Part shown: one piece after another, positions 1 through 8,289 of the stretch
Layout of the letters: each line of letters begins with the position of its first letter
Numbering within the stretch: position 1 is the stretch's first letter
Assembly (NCBI RefSeq): GCF_000092905.1
Contig: NC_014098.1
Coordinates: 868,001-932,000, forward strand
Length of the DNA stretch: 64,000 bases
Direction of reading: 5' to 3'
Source: Kyrpidia tusciae DSM 2912
GTDB taxonomy: Bacteria; Bacillota; Bacilli; Kyrpidiales; Kyrpidiaceae
The notes under the pieces: generated by a model
The model's database searches: none
What the model saw: only the letters and a program-made list of their open reading frames with translations
What the model was told of the DNA's origin: nothing
Translations under genes and position numbers: made by a program

Positions 1-36
1 GTTTTAGTGTTTTTGATCGGCTGCAAAGAAATGTAG
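1..36 (+). CDS. C-terminal end of an upstream gene (possibly the ABC export permease)
   Basis: The first frame reads VLVFLIGCKEM and stops at TAG 34-36, ten bases before the ABC ATPase. It looks like the hydrophobic end of a membrane protein. In polysaccharide export operons the permease normally precedes the ATPase, so a permease is the natural guess. The visible part is too short to prove it. Confidence 0.35.
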   Translation, partial: VLVFLIGCKEM

Positions 37-46
37 CCGAGGAATT

Positions 47-796
47 ATGAGAGTGGAGGTTTCTCACTTGTCCGATGCAGTAGAAGTGCAAAACGTCTGG
101 AAAAAATTCCGCATCTATCATGATAAGGCGTATACGCTCAAAGAACGCTTGATCTTTTGGAACCGGCAAAAGGCCGACGAATTTTGGGCTCTTAAGGGTG
201 TGAATTTGACGATCCATTCCGGAACCACCGTCGGGTTGATCGGCCGGAACGGGTCAGGGAAAAGTACGTTATTAAAGATTATCAGCCGGATTCTCTATCC
301 AACCAGAGGAGAGGTCAAGATCCGTGGCCGCGTGTCAACACTCCTGGAACTGGGAGCCGGTTTTCATCCCGACTTCACAGGGAGAGAAAATATTTTCCTG
401 AACGCGTCGATTCTTGGGTTTACTCGAAAGGAAATTAAAGACAAGCTACAAGATATTATCGCCTTCTCGGAACTGGAGGATTTTATTGACAACCCGGTTC
501 GTAATTACTCATCGGGGATGTACATGCGCCTCGGATTTTCGGTGGCCGTCCATGTGGATCCGGACATTCTCCTTGTTGATGAAGTTTTGGCCGTAGGGGA
601 TTTGGCTTTTCAGGAGAAGTGCATAAACCGGATTAAAGAAATGAAGCGCCAGGGAAAAACGATCATCTTTGTCTCGCACTCCCCGGATCAGGTGGAGGAT
701 TTGTGTGATGTGGCCGTATGGCTGGACAAGGGCGAGATCAAGATGCAAGGGCGGGCGGACCAAGTGGTAGAGGCCTATGTCCGTTCGGTGTCTTGA
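47..796 (+). CDS. Polysaccharide/teichoic-acid export ABC transporter ATP-binding protein
   Basis: Nucleotide-binding subunit of a two-component exporter of the Wzt/TagH/RfbB type, which powers movement of lipid-linked glycans across the membrane. Visible are Walker A GRNGSGKST (about residues 66-74), the Q-loop region, a degenerate signature NYSSGMYMRLGFS and Walker B DILLVDEVLAVGD, all typical of the family. At 249 aa it has only the ATPase domain and lacks the C-terminal carbohydrate-binding domain of long Wzt proteins. ATG 47 has a weak GAGG upstream. TTG 68 in frame, preceded by GTGGAGGT at 54-61, is an equally good start. It lies just after a probable permease end and before sugar-modifying genes, consistent with export of the glycan made by this cluster. 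Confidence 0.9.
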   Translation: MRVEVSHLSDAVEVQNVWKKFRIYHDKAYTLKERLIFWNRQKADEFWALKGVNLTIHSGTTVGLIGRNGSGKSTLLKIISRILYPTRGEVKIRGRVSTLLELGAGFHPDFTGRENIFLNASILGFTRKEIKDKLQDIIAFSELEDFIDNPVRNYSSGMYMRLGFSVAVHVDPDILLVDEVLAVGDLAFQEKCINRIKEMKRQGKTIIFVSHSPDQVEDLCDVAVWLDKGEIKMQGRADQVVEAYVRSVS

Positions 797-949
797 ATGA
801 ATTCATTCATCGTTGTTTGGATATACATCCTCGGCGAAACCTGCGGATGTACAATCGAAGCTCAGGGGGTGAGAGGTCTCACGACCACTAACTGGGTGAC
901 TCCGACTCCCAACGGCGGTTTTGTCGCCCCTGGGTAGCTGGCGCTGGCT
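797..949 (+). other. Hairpin-rich leader, interrupted by an IS
   Basis: No gene. A perfect 14-bp palindrome GAATGAATTCATTC (795-808) overlaps the ABC gene stop. Bases 870-949 contain several short self-complementary segments, such as GTGAGA/TCTCAC. The sequence is cut by the IS after GGTAGCTGGCGCTGGCT and resumes at 2613. It lies inside an exopolysaccharide operon, where Bacillales can carry EAR antitermination RNAs. I cannot match that fold by eye. Confidence 0.3.
933..949. repeat. Target-site duplication, left copy (17 bp)
   Basis: GGTAGCTGGCGCTGGCT occurs here and again at 2613-2629, immediately outside the two ends of the IS. Duplications this long are a known trait of the IS1202 group. 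Confidence 0.8.
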
Positions 950-2612
950 GTCAAGCGTCTTTGAAAATGTCACCTTAAGTCGTCTATGAATCTGTTATGC
1001 AAAGGACAAGCTAGAAATGGTTCCATCTGGATCATTAAGGGGAAGGGCTTCCTGTCGGTCGCCCTTCCCGCTCACCCACAGGATGAGTGGGCGAGGGGCT
1101 GTCAAGGACCTTTCGCGGCATATCCTCGCGCCGCTGTCGCGTCGCTGCGGTATTCCACGGTGTCCTTGACAGCCGCGGGGGACGCAGCCGATGCGCGCCA
1201 TTTGTGCGATTGCGAACGACCCGGCCCGTGTGATAGGATGCGGGCGAGAACCGGTCGTCTCCTGTGTCAACGCCGGTTCTTGGAAATCAGGGACGCCCGT
1301 CTCCACGGGTGGTCGGCAGCGGGTCGATGCGGTGGTCGCGGGCCCGCTGTTTGTTTTTGAGCAGTGGGAGAAGCGGCAGGCGGCGAAGGACTGGTGGGGC
1401 GAAGGGGGAGGAGAGCCCCTTGATACCAAGCAACAACCTCGCCGTCTAGGGTCTGACGGACCTGGACACGGGTTTTTGGAGGTGGTGCCTTGAAGGAGCG
1501 AGGTACGGCCAGGGTGTAGAGCGTGCCTTGGTAAGACAGGGTTTGACCGGCTCCAACGGTGCGATGATCCCGGAAACACAGGACGTAGCGAAGGTCGAGG
1601 TGTTGGGGAACCGGGCGATAGGCCGGCTGGGCTTGGTCCGGCAAGACAGCAAACTGAGCATTGTGCCGAGCAATGAGTTCGGGCAGGACGGCGTTGGCCT
1701 CCTCCAGAGAACAGACGTTACGCAGGCGTAGCTCGATGACCAAGCGATTTTGAAGGGTCCGCCAGAGCCGTTCCACCCGACCTTTGGCCTGAGGCGTTCG
1801 GGCCTTGTAATGGGTGATGCCGAGTTCAGCCAGGGCCTGACCGAACTGGGAGAGGGGCTGCTGCTCACCGGCGAGTTGCTGTTCGATGGTCAAGGGTTCG
1901 CGGGGAGAGCGAAAGATGGTGTGCCGGTCCGAGTACAGGGCGACCGGGACGCCGTAGGCGAGAATCCCTTGACGCATGACCTCGAAATAACCGGCAAGGT
2001 CTTCGTAGTGACGAAAGGTCGCGGCAACGACCTGACCGGTGGCATCGTCGATGGCGGCCAGCAGATGCAGTTGAGGGCCGCGGTCTTCGAGCCAGTTGAA
2101 GGGGGTGGCGTCGATTTGCCAGAGCAGGCCGGCCTGAGGCTTGCGGGGTCTTGGGCGATGGGCCTTGGGGGCACGCCTGCGACAACGGGAAGGAAGACCT
2201 GCTTGGATCCGGATGCGGCGAACGGTGGAAGGGCTGACGGCGATCTGTTCATGTTCGCGCAAGAGGTCGGCGAAATGGCAGTCGTTAGCCCCCTGATACC
2301 GGGGGCCTTGGTAGAGGTTCAAGATGTGATCCTTGAGCTCCTGGGGCAAGGCATGAGCGGGCTTGCGGCCGCGGTTGCGGTGAATGAGTCCCTCCGTTCC
2401 ATGTTCAAGATAGCGTTTTTTCAGGCGAAGGACCTGACGGACTGACAGACCCAGAAGATGAGCGGCATCTGTCGTACAGATGTCTTTCTTGACGAGGCGC
2501 TCGAGCCCCAAGGCTCTTTTGAGTTCGTTGTTGGTCAATGTAATCGTCTCCTGTGCCATAATGACATTGTCACTGACGAGTTCCAAGATGACAATATCAC
2601 GGACGAACAGCA
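950..2612 (-). mobile_element. IS1202/ISNCY-like insertion sequence, about 1.66 kb
   Basis: One transposase gene on the minus strand lies between imperfect inverted ends. Reading inward, the left end gives CGTCTTTGAAAATGTCACCTT and the right end gives CGTCCGTGATATTGTCATCTT, and a second CGTC block follows in both. A 17-bp direct repeat (933-949 and 2613-2629) flanks the element. About 315 bp without a credible gene lie between the left end and the transposase stop. The reading frame is intact, so the copy may be active. It separates the ABC gene from the rest of the polysaccharide operon. Confidence 0.85.
1267..2586 (-). CDS. rve-type DDE transposase, IS1202/ISNCY group
   Basis: 439 aa. The N-terminal part (about residues 20-75) is a helix-turn-helix with the signature AAHLLGLSVRQVLRLKKRY, followed by an arginine-rich linker and an integrase-core domain. 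Likely acidic residues are the D of WQIDATPF, the D of YSDRHTIF and the E of GRVERLWRTLQ, spaced as in retroviral-integrase folds. The element's long target duplication fits the IS1202 group better than IS481, which shares the fold. Several possible starts lie near the N-terminus, for example MAQETITLTNNEL ten residues in. It is full length with no frameshift. Confidence 0.85.
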   Translation of the reverse strand: MELVSDNVIMAQETITLTNNELKRALGLERLVKKDICTTDAAHLLGLSVRQVLRLKKRYLEHGTEGLIHRNRGRKPAHALPQELKDHILNLYQGPRYQGANDCHFADLLREHEQIAVSPSTVRRIRIQAGLPSRCRRRAPKAHRPRPRKPQAGLLWQIDATPFNWLEDRGPQLHLLAAIDDATGQVVAATFRHYEDLAGYFEVMRQGILAYGVPVALYSDRHTIFRSPREPLTIEQQLAGEQQPLSQFGQALAELGITHYKARTPQAKGRVERLWRTLQNRLVIELRLRNVCSLEEANAVLPELIARHNAQFAVLPDQAQPAYRPVPQHLDLRYVLCFRDHRTVGAGQTLSYQGTLYTLAVPRSFKAPPPKTRVQVRQTLDGEVVAWYQGALLPLRPTSPSPPAASPTAQKQTAGPRPPHRPAADHPWRRASLISKNRR

Positions 2613-2629
2613 GGTAGCTGGCGCTGGCT
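2613..2629. repeat. Target-site duplication, right copy (17 bp)
   Basis: Exact match to 933-949. Removing 950-2629 rebuilds one continuous leader between the ABC gene and the epimerase gene. Confidence 0.8.
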
Positions 2630-2755
2630 TGTCCATATTTGTTTTTTGACGTAAAATATGTACGGTCGTTGTGTTGCTAATTGATGGTATGACGAAGGGT
2701 GAATGATGGCGGCCAGGGCCCGTCGTTGGATGTACCCTAGGGCTCGGAGGTGCCG

Positions 2756-3721
2756 ATGGTGCGGGTTATGGTGACCGGGGGTGCGGGTTTTATCGGTTCC
2801 CATGTGGTGGACCGGTTGTGTGAAGGCGGCTATGAGGTGGCTGTCGTGGATGATTTGAGCACGGGTCGGAAGGAACAGGTTCATCCCTCGGCAGTGTTGT
2901 ACATCCAATCTGTGGATTCAGAAAGCGTGGCTCACGTCTTTGAAGCTTTCCGTCCGGAGATCGTGATTCACCTGGCAGCCCAAAGCAATGTGCCGCGGTC
3001 GATTCAGGACCCTCTTTCGGACACCCGCATCAACGTGTTGGGCACGGTCAATGTGTTGAATCAATGTCGGGATTACGGCGTCCGCAAGGTTATCTATGCT
3101 TCGTCGGCCGCCGTGTACGGCCATCCCCAGTACCTGGCCATCGATGAGGAGCACCCTGTCCGACCCGTTTCCTTTTATGGCATCTCAAAATACACCCCGG
3201 AACTGTACGTGCGCACGTATGGGGAATTATACGGCTTGGATTATACCATCTTGCGATTCGCCAACGTCTACGGTCCGCGCCAGGATCCCACCGGAGAAGG
3301 CGGCGTTGTGTCGATTTTTGTGGACAAGTTGTTGCGGGGAGAACCGGTTATCATCAACGGGGACGGAGAACAGACCCGGGACTTTATTTATGTCGAAGAT
3401 GTGGCGGCGGCCAACGTCGCGGCCTTGACCCTTGGCTCGGGGGAAGTGTTGAACATCGGAACCGGATGTCCAACTTCGATCAATGAGCTCTGGAACACAT
3501 TAAGCAGCTTGACCGGCACGGCTGCCCGTGCCATCCATCGGGAAAACAGAGCCAGGGACATTCGCCACAGTTGTCTGGCCAACGCCAAGGCGCGGCGATT
3601 GTTGGAATGGGAACCGCGCTTTGCTTTGCGGGATGGGCTTGAGAGAACCTGGCTATACCATGAACGTCTCCGGGGGTCTGCGACAAGACAGTCGGAGGTA
3701 TACAAACTCCAAAGACCTTAG
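2756..3721 (+). CDS. NAD-dependent nucleotide-sugar epimerase/dehydratase (GalE-like)
   Basis: Extended short-chain dehydrogenase that probably epimerises C4 of a UDP-activated sugar in the cytoplasm. The NAD-binding motif TGGAGFIGSHV is at the N-terminus and DDLSTG at the end of strand 2. The catalytic residues are Ser of YASSAAVYG and the pair in YGISKYTPE (YxxxK). About 321 aa is normal for the family. ATG 2756 sits five bases after CGGAGG (2745-2750). The upstream GTG 2750 overlaps that site and is less likely. An intrinsic terminator follows at 3748. The exact substrate (UDP-Glc or UDP-GlcNAc) is not fixed by what I can see. Confidence 0.88.
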   Translation: MVRVMVTGGAGFIGSHVVDRLCEGGYEVAVVDDLSTGRKEQVHPSAVLYIQSVDSESVAHVFEAFRPEIVIHLAAQSNVPRSIQDPLSDTRINVLGTVNVLNQCRDYGVRKVIYASSAAVYGHPQYLAIDEEHPVRPVSFYGISKYTPELYVRTYGELYGLDYTILRFANVYGPRQDPTGEGGVVSIFVDKLLRGEPVIINGDGEQTRDFIYVEDVAAANVAALTLGSGEVLNIGTGCPTSINELWNTLSSLTGTAARAIHRENRARDIRHSCLANAKARRLLEWEPRFALRDGLERTWLYHERLRGSATRQSEVYKLQRP

Positions 3722-3747
3722 ATCAAGCCCTTTCTGATAACGTATAC

Positions 3748-3772
3748 GCCGGCATGAGGTCGGCTTTTCTTT
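3748..3772 (+). terminator. Intrinsic terminator after the epimerase
   Basis: GCCGGC (3748-3753) pairs with GTCGGC (3759-3764), one G-U pair, five-base loop, followed by TTTTCTTT. It lies 27 bases after the stop codon and 16 before the next gene, so it could attenuate the downstream genes. Confidence 0.6.
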
Positions 3773-3787
3773 GCATCTAGAACATTT

Positions 3788-5719
3788 ATGCTTAGTCAAA
3801 GGGGGGCGAGAGTCAGGGTGACCAGATGGGTTCGGCAATTCGCTTGGATGGCTTATGATGGGTTCGTGATTGCCTTCACCGTCCTTTTGGCGTACGGTTT
3901 ACGGTTTGATTTCGTATGGGATAATCCCTATTTGAAATATAGCCCGTTGGCGATCCTTTTATGCCTAGGCGTATTCTGGGGAACCTATTCGTTTGCCCAC
4001 CTGTATAAAAAAATGTGGCGGTATGCCAGCATTCATGAACTGCTCACATTGGCCGTCGCGACGACCTTAAGCTTGCCGGTCTTATACATTTTTTCGCATG
4101 TCGTACATACCATGGCGGGCAGCGTTGTGATTCCGCGGTCCATATTTCTGATTGCATACCCATTCGTTCTCATGGGCGTGGGGGGCGGTCGTCTGTTGCG
4201 GCGGATCATCCCGGACGTGGTTCGGGATGCTTCGTCAAATGAGGCCGAGCGAGTGCTGATCGTCGGAGCCGGCCAGGCGGGGGCCATGGTGGCAAAGGAA
4301 CTGAGGGCCCATCCGGATGGGAAGCGAATCCCCATTGCCTTCGCGGATGACGATCCCCAAAAATTAGGCATGGAAGTTTTGGGGCTTCGTGTTTTGGGCA
4401 ACCGGCACAGCATCCCGGATTTGGTCCGAGAGTACCGGATTGACGAAATCATCATCGCTATCCCTTCGGCGCCTCGGAGAGAGATTCAAGATATCATTTC
4501 CGTGTGCCGGCACTGTGAGGCGAAATTGCGAATCCTGCCGGATCTCAAGGACATCTTGTCGGGCAATTCCGTGATCCGAATGATTCGGGACGTTAATCTC
4601 GAAGACCTGTTACGGCGGGAGCCCGTGGATCTGGACCTTGAGAGCATCGCACGTTCGCTGGCCGGGAAGCGGGTGTTGGTGACGGGTGCCGGGGGATCCA
4701 TCGGGTCGGAACTGTGTCGACAGTTGTCCGGTTTTAAGCCCGAAAGGCTGATCCTTTTGGGTCACGGCGAGCACAGCATTTTCACGATTTACCGGGAACT
4801 CATCACTTCCTTTCCCGATGTCGCAGTCGAGCCTTGTATTGCCGACGTCCAGGATCGACAGCGGATCATCCAGGTGATGCAAAACTATCAACCCCATGTT
4901 GTTTTTCATGCGGCGGCGCATAAACATGTTCCACTGCTAGAGAGCAACCCATCGGAAGCCGTTAAAAATAACATCCTCGGGACCATCAATGTGGCAGACG
5001 CCGCTCATCTTTGCGGAGTGGAACGGTTTGTGATGATTTCTACAGACAAAGCGGTCAACCCAACGAATGTTCTCGGGGCGACGAAGCGGGCGGCAGAAAT
5101 GTACGTACAGGCGATGAATGATCAGAGTGACACCGTTTTTACTTCGGTTCGTTTCGGGAATGTTCTTGGGAGTCGTGGAAGTGTTGTGGAGATTTTCCAA
5201 GAACAAATTCAACGCGGCGGACCTGTGACAGTGACTCATCCGCAGATGACCCGGTACTTTATGACGCTCAACGAAGCGGCGCAACTGGTGATTCAGGCCG
5301 GAGTCGCGGCTCAAGGCGGGGAGGTTTTTCTTCTCGATATGGGTAAGCCGGTCCGAATTGTTGAATTGGCCGAGGATTTGATTCGTTTATCGGGCTATGA
5401 GCCCGGTACGGACATCCCGATCACCTTCATCGGGATTCGACCCGGGGAAAAATTGCACGAAGAAATGTTGACCGCTGAGGAAGGGGCTCACGTGACCAAA
5501 TACGATCGGATTTATGTTGGCGAATGTGGGACGGATGTTTCTTTGACCAAGATTTTGAACGACATTGAGGGGTTGAAACAGATCCTCGAGGACGGAGAAG
5601 ACCTGGAGACACAAAGCGTCAAGATCAAGCTGGCGCTCCAGCGCTTGGTCCCGAACTATCAGATTTACTTCGGAGAGCAAGAGGCACGGGCGGTTGAAAC
5701 CATTCCTCAAGTACGGTGA
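3788..5719 (+). CDS. Membrane-bound UDP-GlcNAc 4,6-dehydratase (CapD/PglF/WbpM type)
   Basis: 643 aa with an N-terminal membrane domain of about four helices (residues 10-115), a first Rossmann domain with VGAGQAGAMVAKEL (about 158), and a C-terminal catalytic SDR domain with VTGAGGSIGSELCRQL (about 297). The active-site stretch STDKAVNPTNVLGATKR has the usual replacement of the SDR tyrosine in this family, leaving the SxDK signature. Such enzymes make UDP-2-acetamido-2,6-dideoxy-4-keto-hexose, the precursor of bacillosamine or QuiNAc. ATG 3788 has little ribosome binding sequence. GTG 3818, preceded by AGGGGGGCG, is an alternative start. The aminotransferase and acetyltransferase downstream supply the following steps. 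Confidence 0.92.
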   Translation: MLSQRGARVRVTRWVRQFAWMAYDGFVIAFTVLLAYGLRFDFVWDNPYLKYSPLAILLCLGVFWGTYSFAHLYKKMWRYASIHELLTLAVATTLSLPVLYIFSHVVHTMAGSVVIPRSIFLIAYPFVLMGVGGGRLLRRIIPDVVRDASSNEAERVLIVGAGQAGAMVAKELRAHPDGKRIPIAFADDDPQKLGMEVLGLRVLGNRHSIPDLVREYRIDEIIIAIPSAPRREIQDIISVCRHCEAKLRILPDLKDILSGNSVIRMIRDVNLEDLLRREPVDLDLESIARSLAGKRVLVTGAGGSIGSELCRQLSGFKPERLILLGHGEHSIFTIYRELITSFPDVAVEPCIADVQDRQRIIQVMQNYQPHVVFHAAAHKHVPLLESNPSEAVKNNILGTINVADAAHLCGVERFVMISTDKAVNPTNVLGATKRAAEMYVQAMNDQSDTVFTSVRFGNVLGSRGSVVEIFQEQIQRGGPVTVTHPQMTRYFMTLNEAAQLVIQAGVAAQGGEVFLLDMGKPVRIVELAEDLIRLSGYEPGTDIPITFIGIRPGEKLHEEMLTAEEGAHVTKYDRIYVGECGTDVSLTKILNDIEGLKQILEDGEDLETQSVKIKLALQRLVPNYQIYFGEQEARAVETIPQVR

Positions 5720-5724
5720 GGGAT

Positions 5725-6867
5725 ATGCGGCTACTGGAAGTCACCACAGTTGCTCAAACGTTGCGGTCGTTCTTGCTTCCACACTGCACTCATCTGCAGT
5801 CGCTGGGATGGAAAGTGGACGCCCTGGCCGCGGGGGTCAGCCGTGATCCGCAATGTGTGGCAACGTTCGATCGAGTTTTTGATGCCGGTTGGTCGAGAAC
5901 GCCGAACCCCATCCTTCTTCGCGAATCTTCGCGCGTCCGGGATCTGGTGGAAACGGGACAATACGACATTGTTCACGTTCATACGCCGATTGCCGGGTTT
6001 CTTACGCGCTTCGCGTTACGTTCAATACGGGCACGGAGTCATGTGCGGGTTGTTTATACGGCTCATGGTTTTCATTTTCACAGCGGACGAAGCAAGTTCG
6101 GTAATCTCCCGTTCGAGGCACTTGAACGAGTCGCCGGTCGTTGGACCGATATGCTCATCACCATCAACCGCGATGATTTTGAAGCCGCTCGATTTTTAAA
6201 TTTGGTGCCTGAACAACGTCTCCGGTATGTTCCGGGTGTGGGCATCGATTTGCAAGCCTATAATCCGCAGGCAATATCTCCAGAGGAGATTTTAATGGTT
6301 CGAAATGAATTGCGGCTGACTCCGGCCGATTATCTTTTTACCGTCATCGCTGAATTTACCCCGAATAAGCGTCATCGAGACATCATACGGGCGCTGAGAT
6401 TGCTGGGCAACGCTCACGTTCATGTTGCGTTGGCCGGGGAAGGTCGGACGAGGGCGGATGTGGAGCAATTGGCACAAGATCTGAAAGTCAACAAGCAGGT
6501 CCATTTTCTCGGCTACCGAACGGATATCCCACGCCTGATGAGCGCCTCCAATGCTGTGCTTTTGGTTTCGACCAGAGAAGGCTTGCCGCGGACAGTGATG
6601 GAGGCCATGGCAATGGGGAGACCTGTAATAGGCAGTAATGTTCGTGGTACCCGAGATCTGTTGTCCGATGGAGCGGGCCTTTTGGTCCCGGTGGGCGACG
6701 TGGAGGCGATTGCCAATGCCATGAGGTGGATTCTCGACCATCCTTCGGATGCGGAGAAGATGGGGAACCGTGGGCGGCAGGAGGTCCGGAAGTATCGTCT
6801 CGATCTTGTACTCAGTGCTCAAGATCAGATCTATAGTGATGTATTGGGTATGCCTGCTCGCGGCTGA
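5725..6867 (+). CDS. Glycosyltransferase family 4
   Basis: About 380 aa with a GT-B fold. The N-terminal half contains the H-rich stretch VVYTAHGFHFHSG and the C-terminal half contains TPNKRHRDIIRAL, the nucleotide-sugar region HFLGYRTDIPRLM and VSTREGLPRTVMEAMAMG with the family EX7E-like motif. It transfers a sugar from a nucleotide donor to a lipid-linked acceptor at the inner membrane face. GTG 5716 overlaps the preceding stop codon; ATG 5725 with GGTGAGGG just upstream is the better start. Position next to the phosphoglycosyl transferase suggests it adds the second sugar (PglA-like role). Confidence 0.88.
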   Translation: MRLLEVTTVAQTLRSFLLPHCTHLQSLGWKVDALAAGVSRDPQCVATFDRVFDAGWSRTPNPILLRESSRVRDLVETGQYDIVHVHTPIAGFLTRFALRSIRARSHVRVVYTAHGFHFHSGRSKFGNLPFEALERVAGRWTDMLITINRDDFEAARFLNLVPEQRLRYVPGVGIDLQAYNPQAISPEEILMVRNELRLTPADYLFTVIAEFTPNKRHRDIIRALRLLGNAHVHVALAGEGRTRADVEQLAQDLKVNKQVHFLGYRTDIPRLMSASNAVLLVSTREGLPRTVMEAMAMGRPVIGSNVRGTRDLLSDGAGLLVPVGDVEAIANAMRWILDHPSDAEKMGNRGRQEVRKYRLDLVLSAQDQIYSDVLGMPARG

Positions 6868-6968
6868 GAAACATACGACTCCTCTATCGGGCTCTTCAAT
6901 CGCGAAACCTGTGGTCAGATTCTTGGTGGTCGTATGACTGTGGAGAGCATCGGGGTGGTGAATGGCAG

Positions 6969-7595
6969 TTGTTAAAACGACTGTTTGACATTGTGGTAAG
7001 CAGTTTCGCACTTGTTATTCTAAGTCCTCTTTTACTTGGGATTGCAGTCGCGATTCGAATCGATTCACCGGGTCCGGCATTGTTTCGACAGGTCCGCGCC
7101 GGGAAAGATGGGGTACCCTTTGTGATCTTCAAGTATCGGACGATGGTCACCGGAGCCGAGTCGCTAGGCGATGGAGTGTACACGGGTCAGTCAGACCCGC
7201 GGATCACACGGGTGGGAGCCCTGTTGCGAAGATACAGCTTAGATGAGTTGCCGCAACTCATCAACATTCTAAGGGGGGATATGAGCGTTGTGGGTCCCCG
7301 CCCGACACTGATGGAACAGGTTGAACGTTACACGGCGGACCAGCGGGAGCGTCTGCGGGTCCGACCGGGTATAACCGGCTGGGCCCAGATCAACGGGCGC
7401 AACGAAATCACATGGGATGAGAGGATCGAACTGGACCGGTGGTATGTTCACAACTGGAGCTTTTGGCTTGACCTGAAAATCCTCTTTCGGACGATTGGAG
7501 TGGTCGTGCGGGGGAATGGCGTGTACGCCGACAAGGAAAAATTCGTGCTGGGCGGGGAAAGTGTGGTGGAGAGGCGTGAACATCGGGGAAGTTGA
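6969..7595 (+). CDS. Polyprenyl-phosphate phosphoglycosyl transferase (PglC/WcaJ/EpsL family)
   Basis: 208 aa, the short monotopic form. An N-terminal membrane helix ([19 protein letters not shown]) is followed by the catalytic core with [46 protein letters not shown] and [14 protein letters not shown]. It moves a sugar-1-phosphate from UDP to undecaprenyl phosphate and so starts glycan assembly. The start is TTG 6969 ([10 protein letters not shown] fits the family), with only a weak ribosome site. The end overlaps the acetyltransferase by 20 bases, a sign of translational coupling. PglC is the nearest role given the neighbours. Confidence 0.9.
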   Translation: MLKRLFDIVVSSFALVILSPLLLGIAVAIRIDSPGPALFRQVRAGKDGVPFVIFKYRTMVTGAESLGDGVYTGQSDPRITRVGALLRRYSLDELPQLINILRGDMSVVGPRPTLMEQVERYTADQRERLRVRPGITGWAQINGRNEITWDERIELDRWYVHNWSFWLDLKILFRTIGVVVRGNGVYADKEKFVLGGESVVERREHRGS

Positions 7596-8289
7596 AGGTG
7601 CGGAAGAAAAAGGGATCCGACCGCTCGTTATTGTGGGGGCAGGAGGCATGGGGCGTGAAACCGCATGGCTTGTGGAGCGAATCAACGCCAGGAAGCCTAC
7701 GTGGAACATTCTCGGGTTTGTGGATGATCGTCGGCCCGACGAATCGCTGCTCCTTGGGTATCCATACCTGGGCCCGGTCAGGTCTTCGCTGAACAAGATC
7801 ATCCACGAAGGAATTCGTCCGGCAGTTTCGGTGGCGATCGGTGACTCCAAGGCGAGGTTCGGCGTTGTCTCTGGTCTGTTTAACATGGGGATTCGGTCAT
7901 TTCCTGCGCTCATCGACCCCGATATCGATGTTCATCGTTCGGTAAACATCGGGGAAGGGAGCATTATCTGCCCCGGGGTGATCCTCACAGTAAACGTGGT
8001 CATTGGGAAATTTGTGATCGTCAATGTGGCATCGTCGATCAGCCATGAAAGTAAGCTGGGCGATTTTAGTTCCGTAATGACCGGGGTGCGCATCTCGGGG
8101 AACTGTCGGATTGGACATGGAGCATACATCGGATCGGGTGCCGTTGTTTTGCAGGGGCGTGCCGTGGGGGAGGCCGCAGTGGTGGGTGCCGGGGCAGTGG
8201 TCACGCGGGATGTTGAACCGCGTGTGGTCAGTGTCGGCATACCCGCCCGTATTCAGAGGTGGATCGAGGTGAAACCGGATGATCGCTAG
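7576..8289 (+). CDS. Sugar O/N-acetyltransferase of the PglD/NeuD family
   Basis: About 237 aa. The N-terminal Rossmann-like part has VIVGAGGMGRETAWLVERIN and binds the UDP-sugar. The C-terminal part is a left-handed beta-helix of hexapeptide repeats (INIGEGSIICPGVILTVNV through AAVVGAGAVVTRDV) that binds acetyl-CoA. In bacillosamine synthesis PglD acetylates the 4-amino group. The frame is open further upstream, but that part overlaps the previous gene. GTG 7576 after GGAGAGG is the most sensible start. The stop overlaps the next gene's ATG by 11 bases. Confidence 0.87.
   Translation: MNIGEVEGAEEKGIRPLVIVGAGGMGRETAWLVERINARKPTWNILGFVDDRRPDESLLLGYPYLGPVRSSLNKIIHEGIRPAVSVAIGDSKARFGVVSGLFNMGIRSFPALIDPDIDVHRSVNIGEGSIICPGVILTVNVVIGKFVIVNVASSISHESKLGDFSSVMTGVRISGNCRIGHGAYIGSGAVVLQGRAVGEAAVVGAGAVVTRDVEPRVVSVGIPARIQRWIEVKPDDR

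Noticed and set aside
1750-2445. 231-aa + strand frame inside the first IS
   Set aside because: Antisense of the transposase; no start signal.
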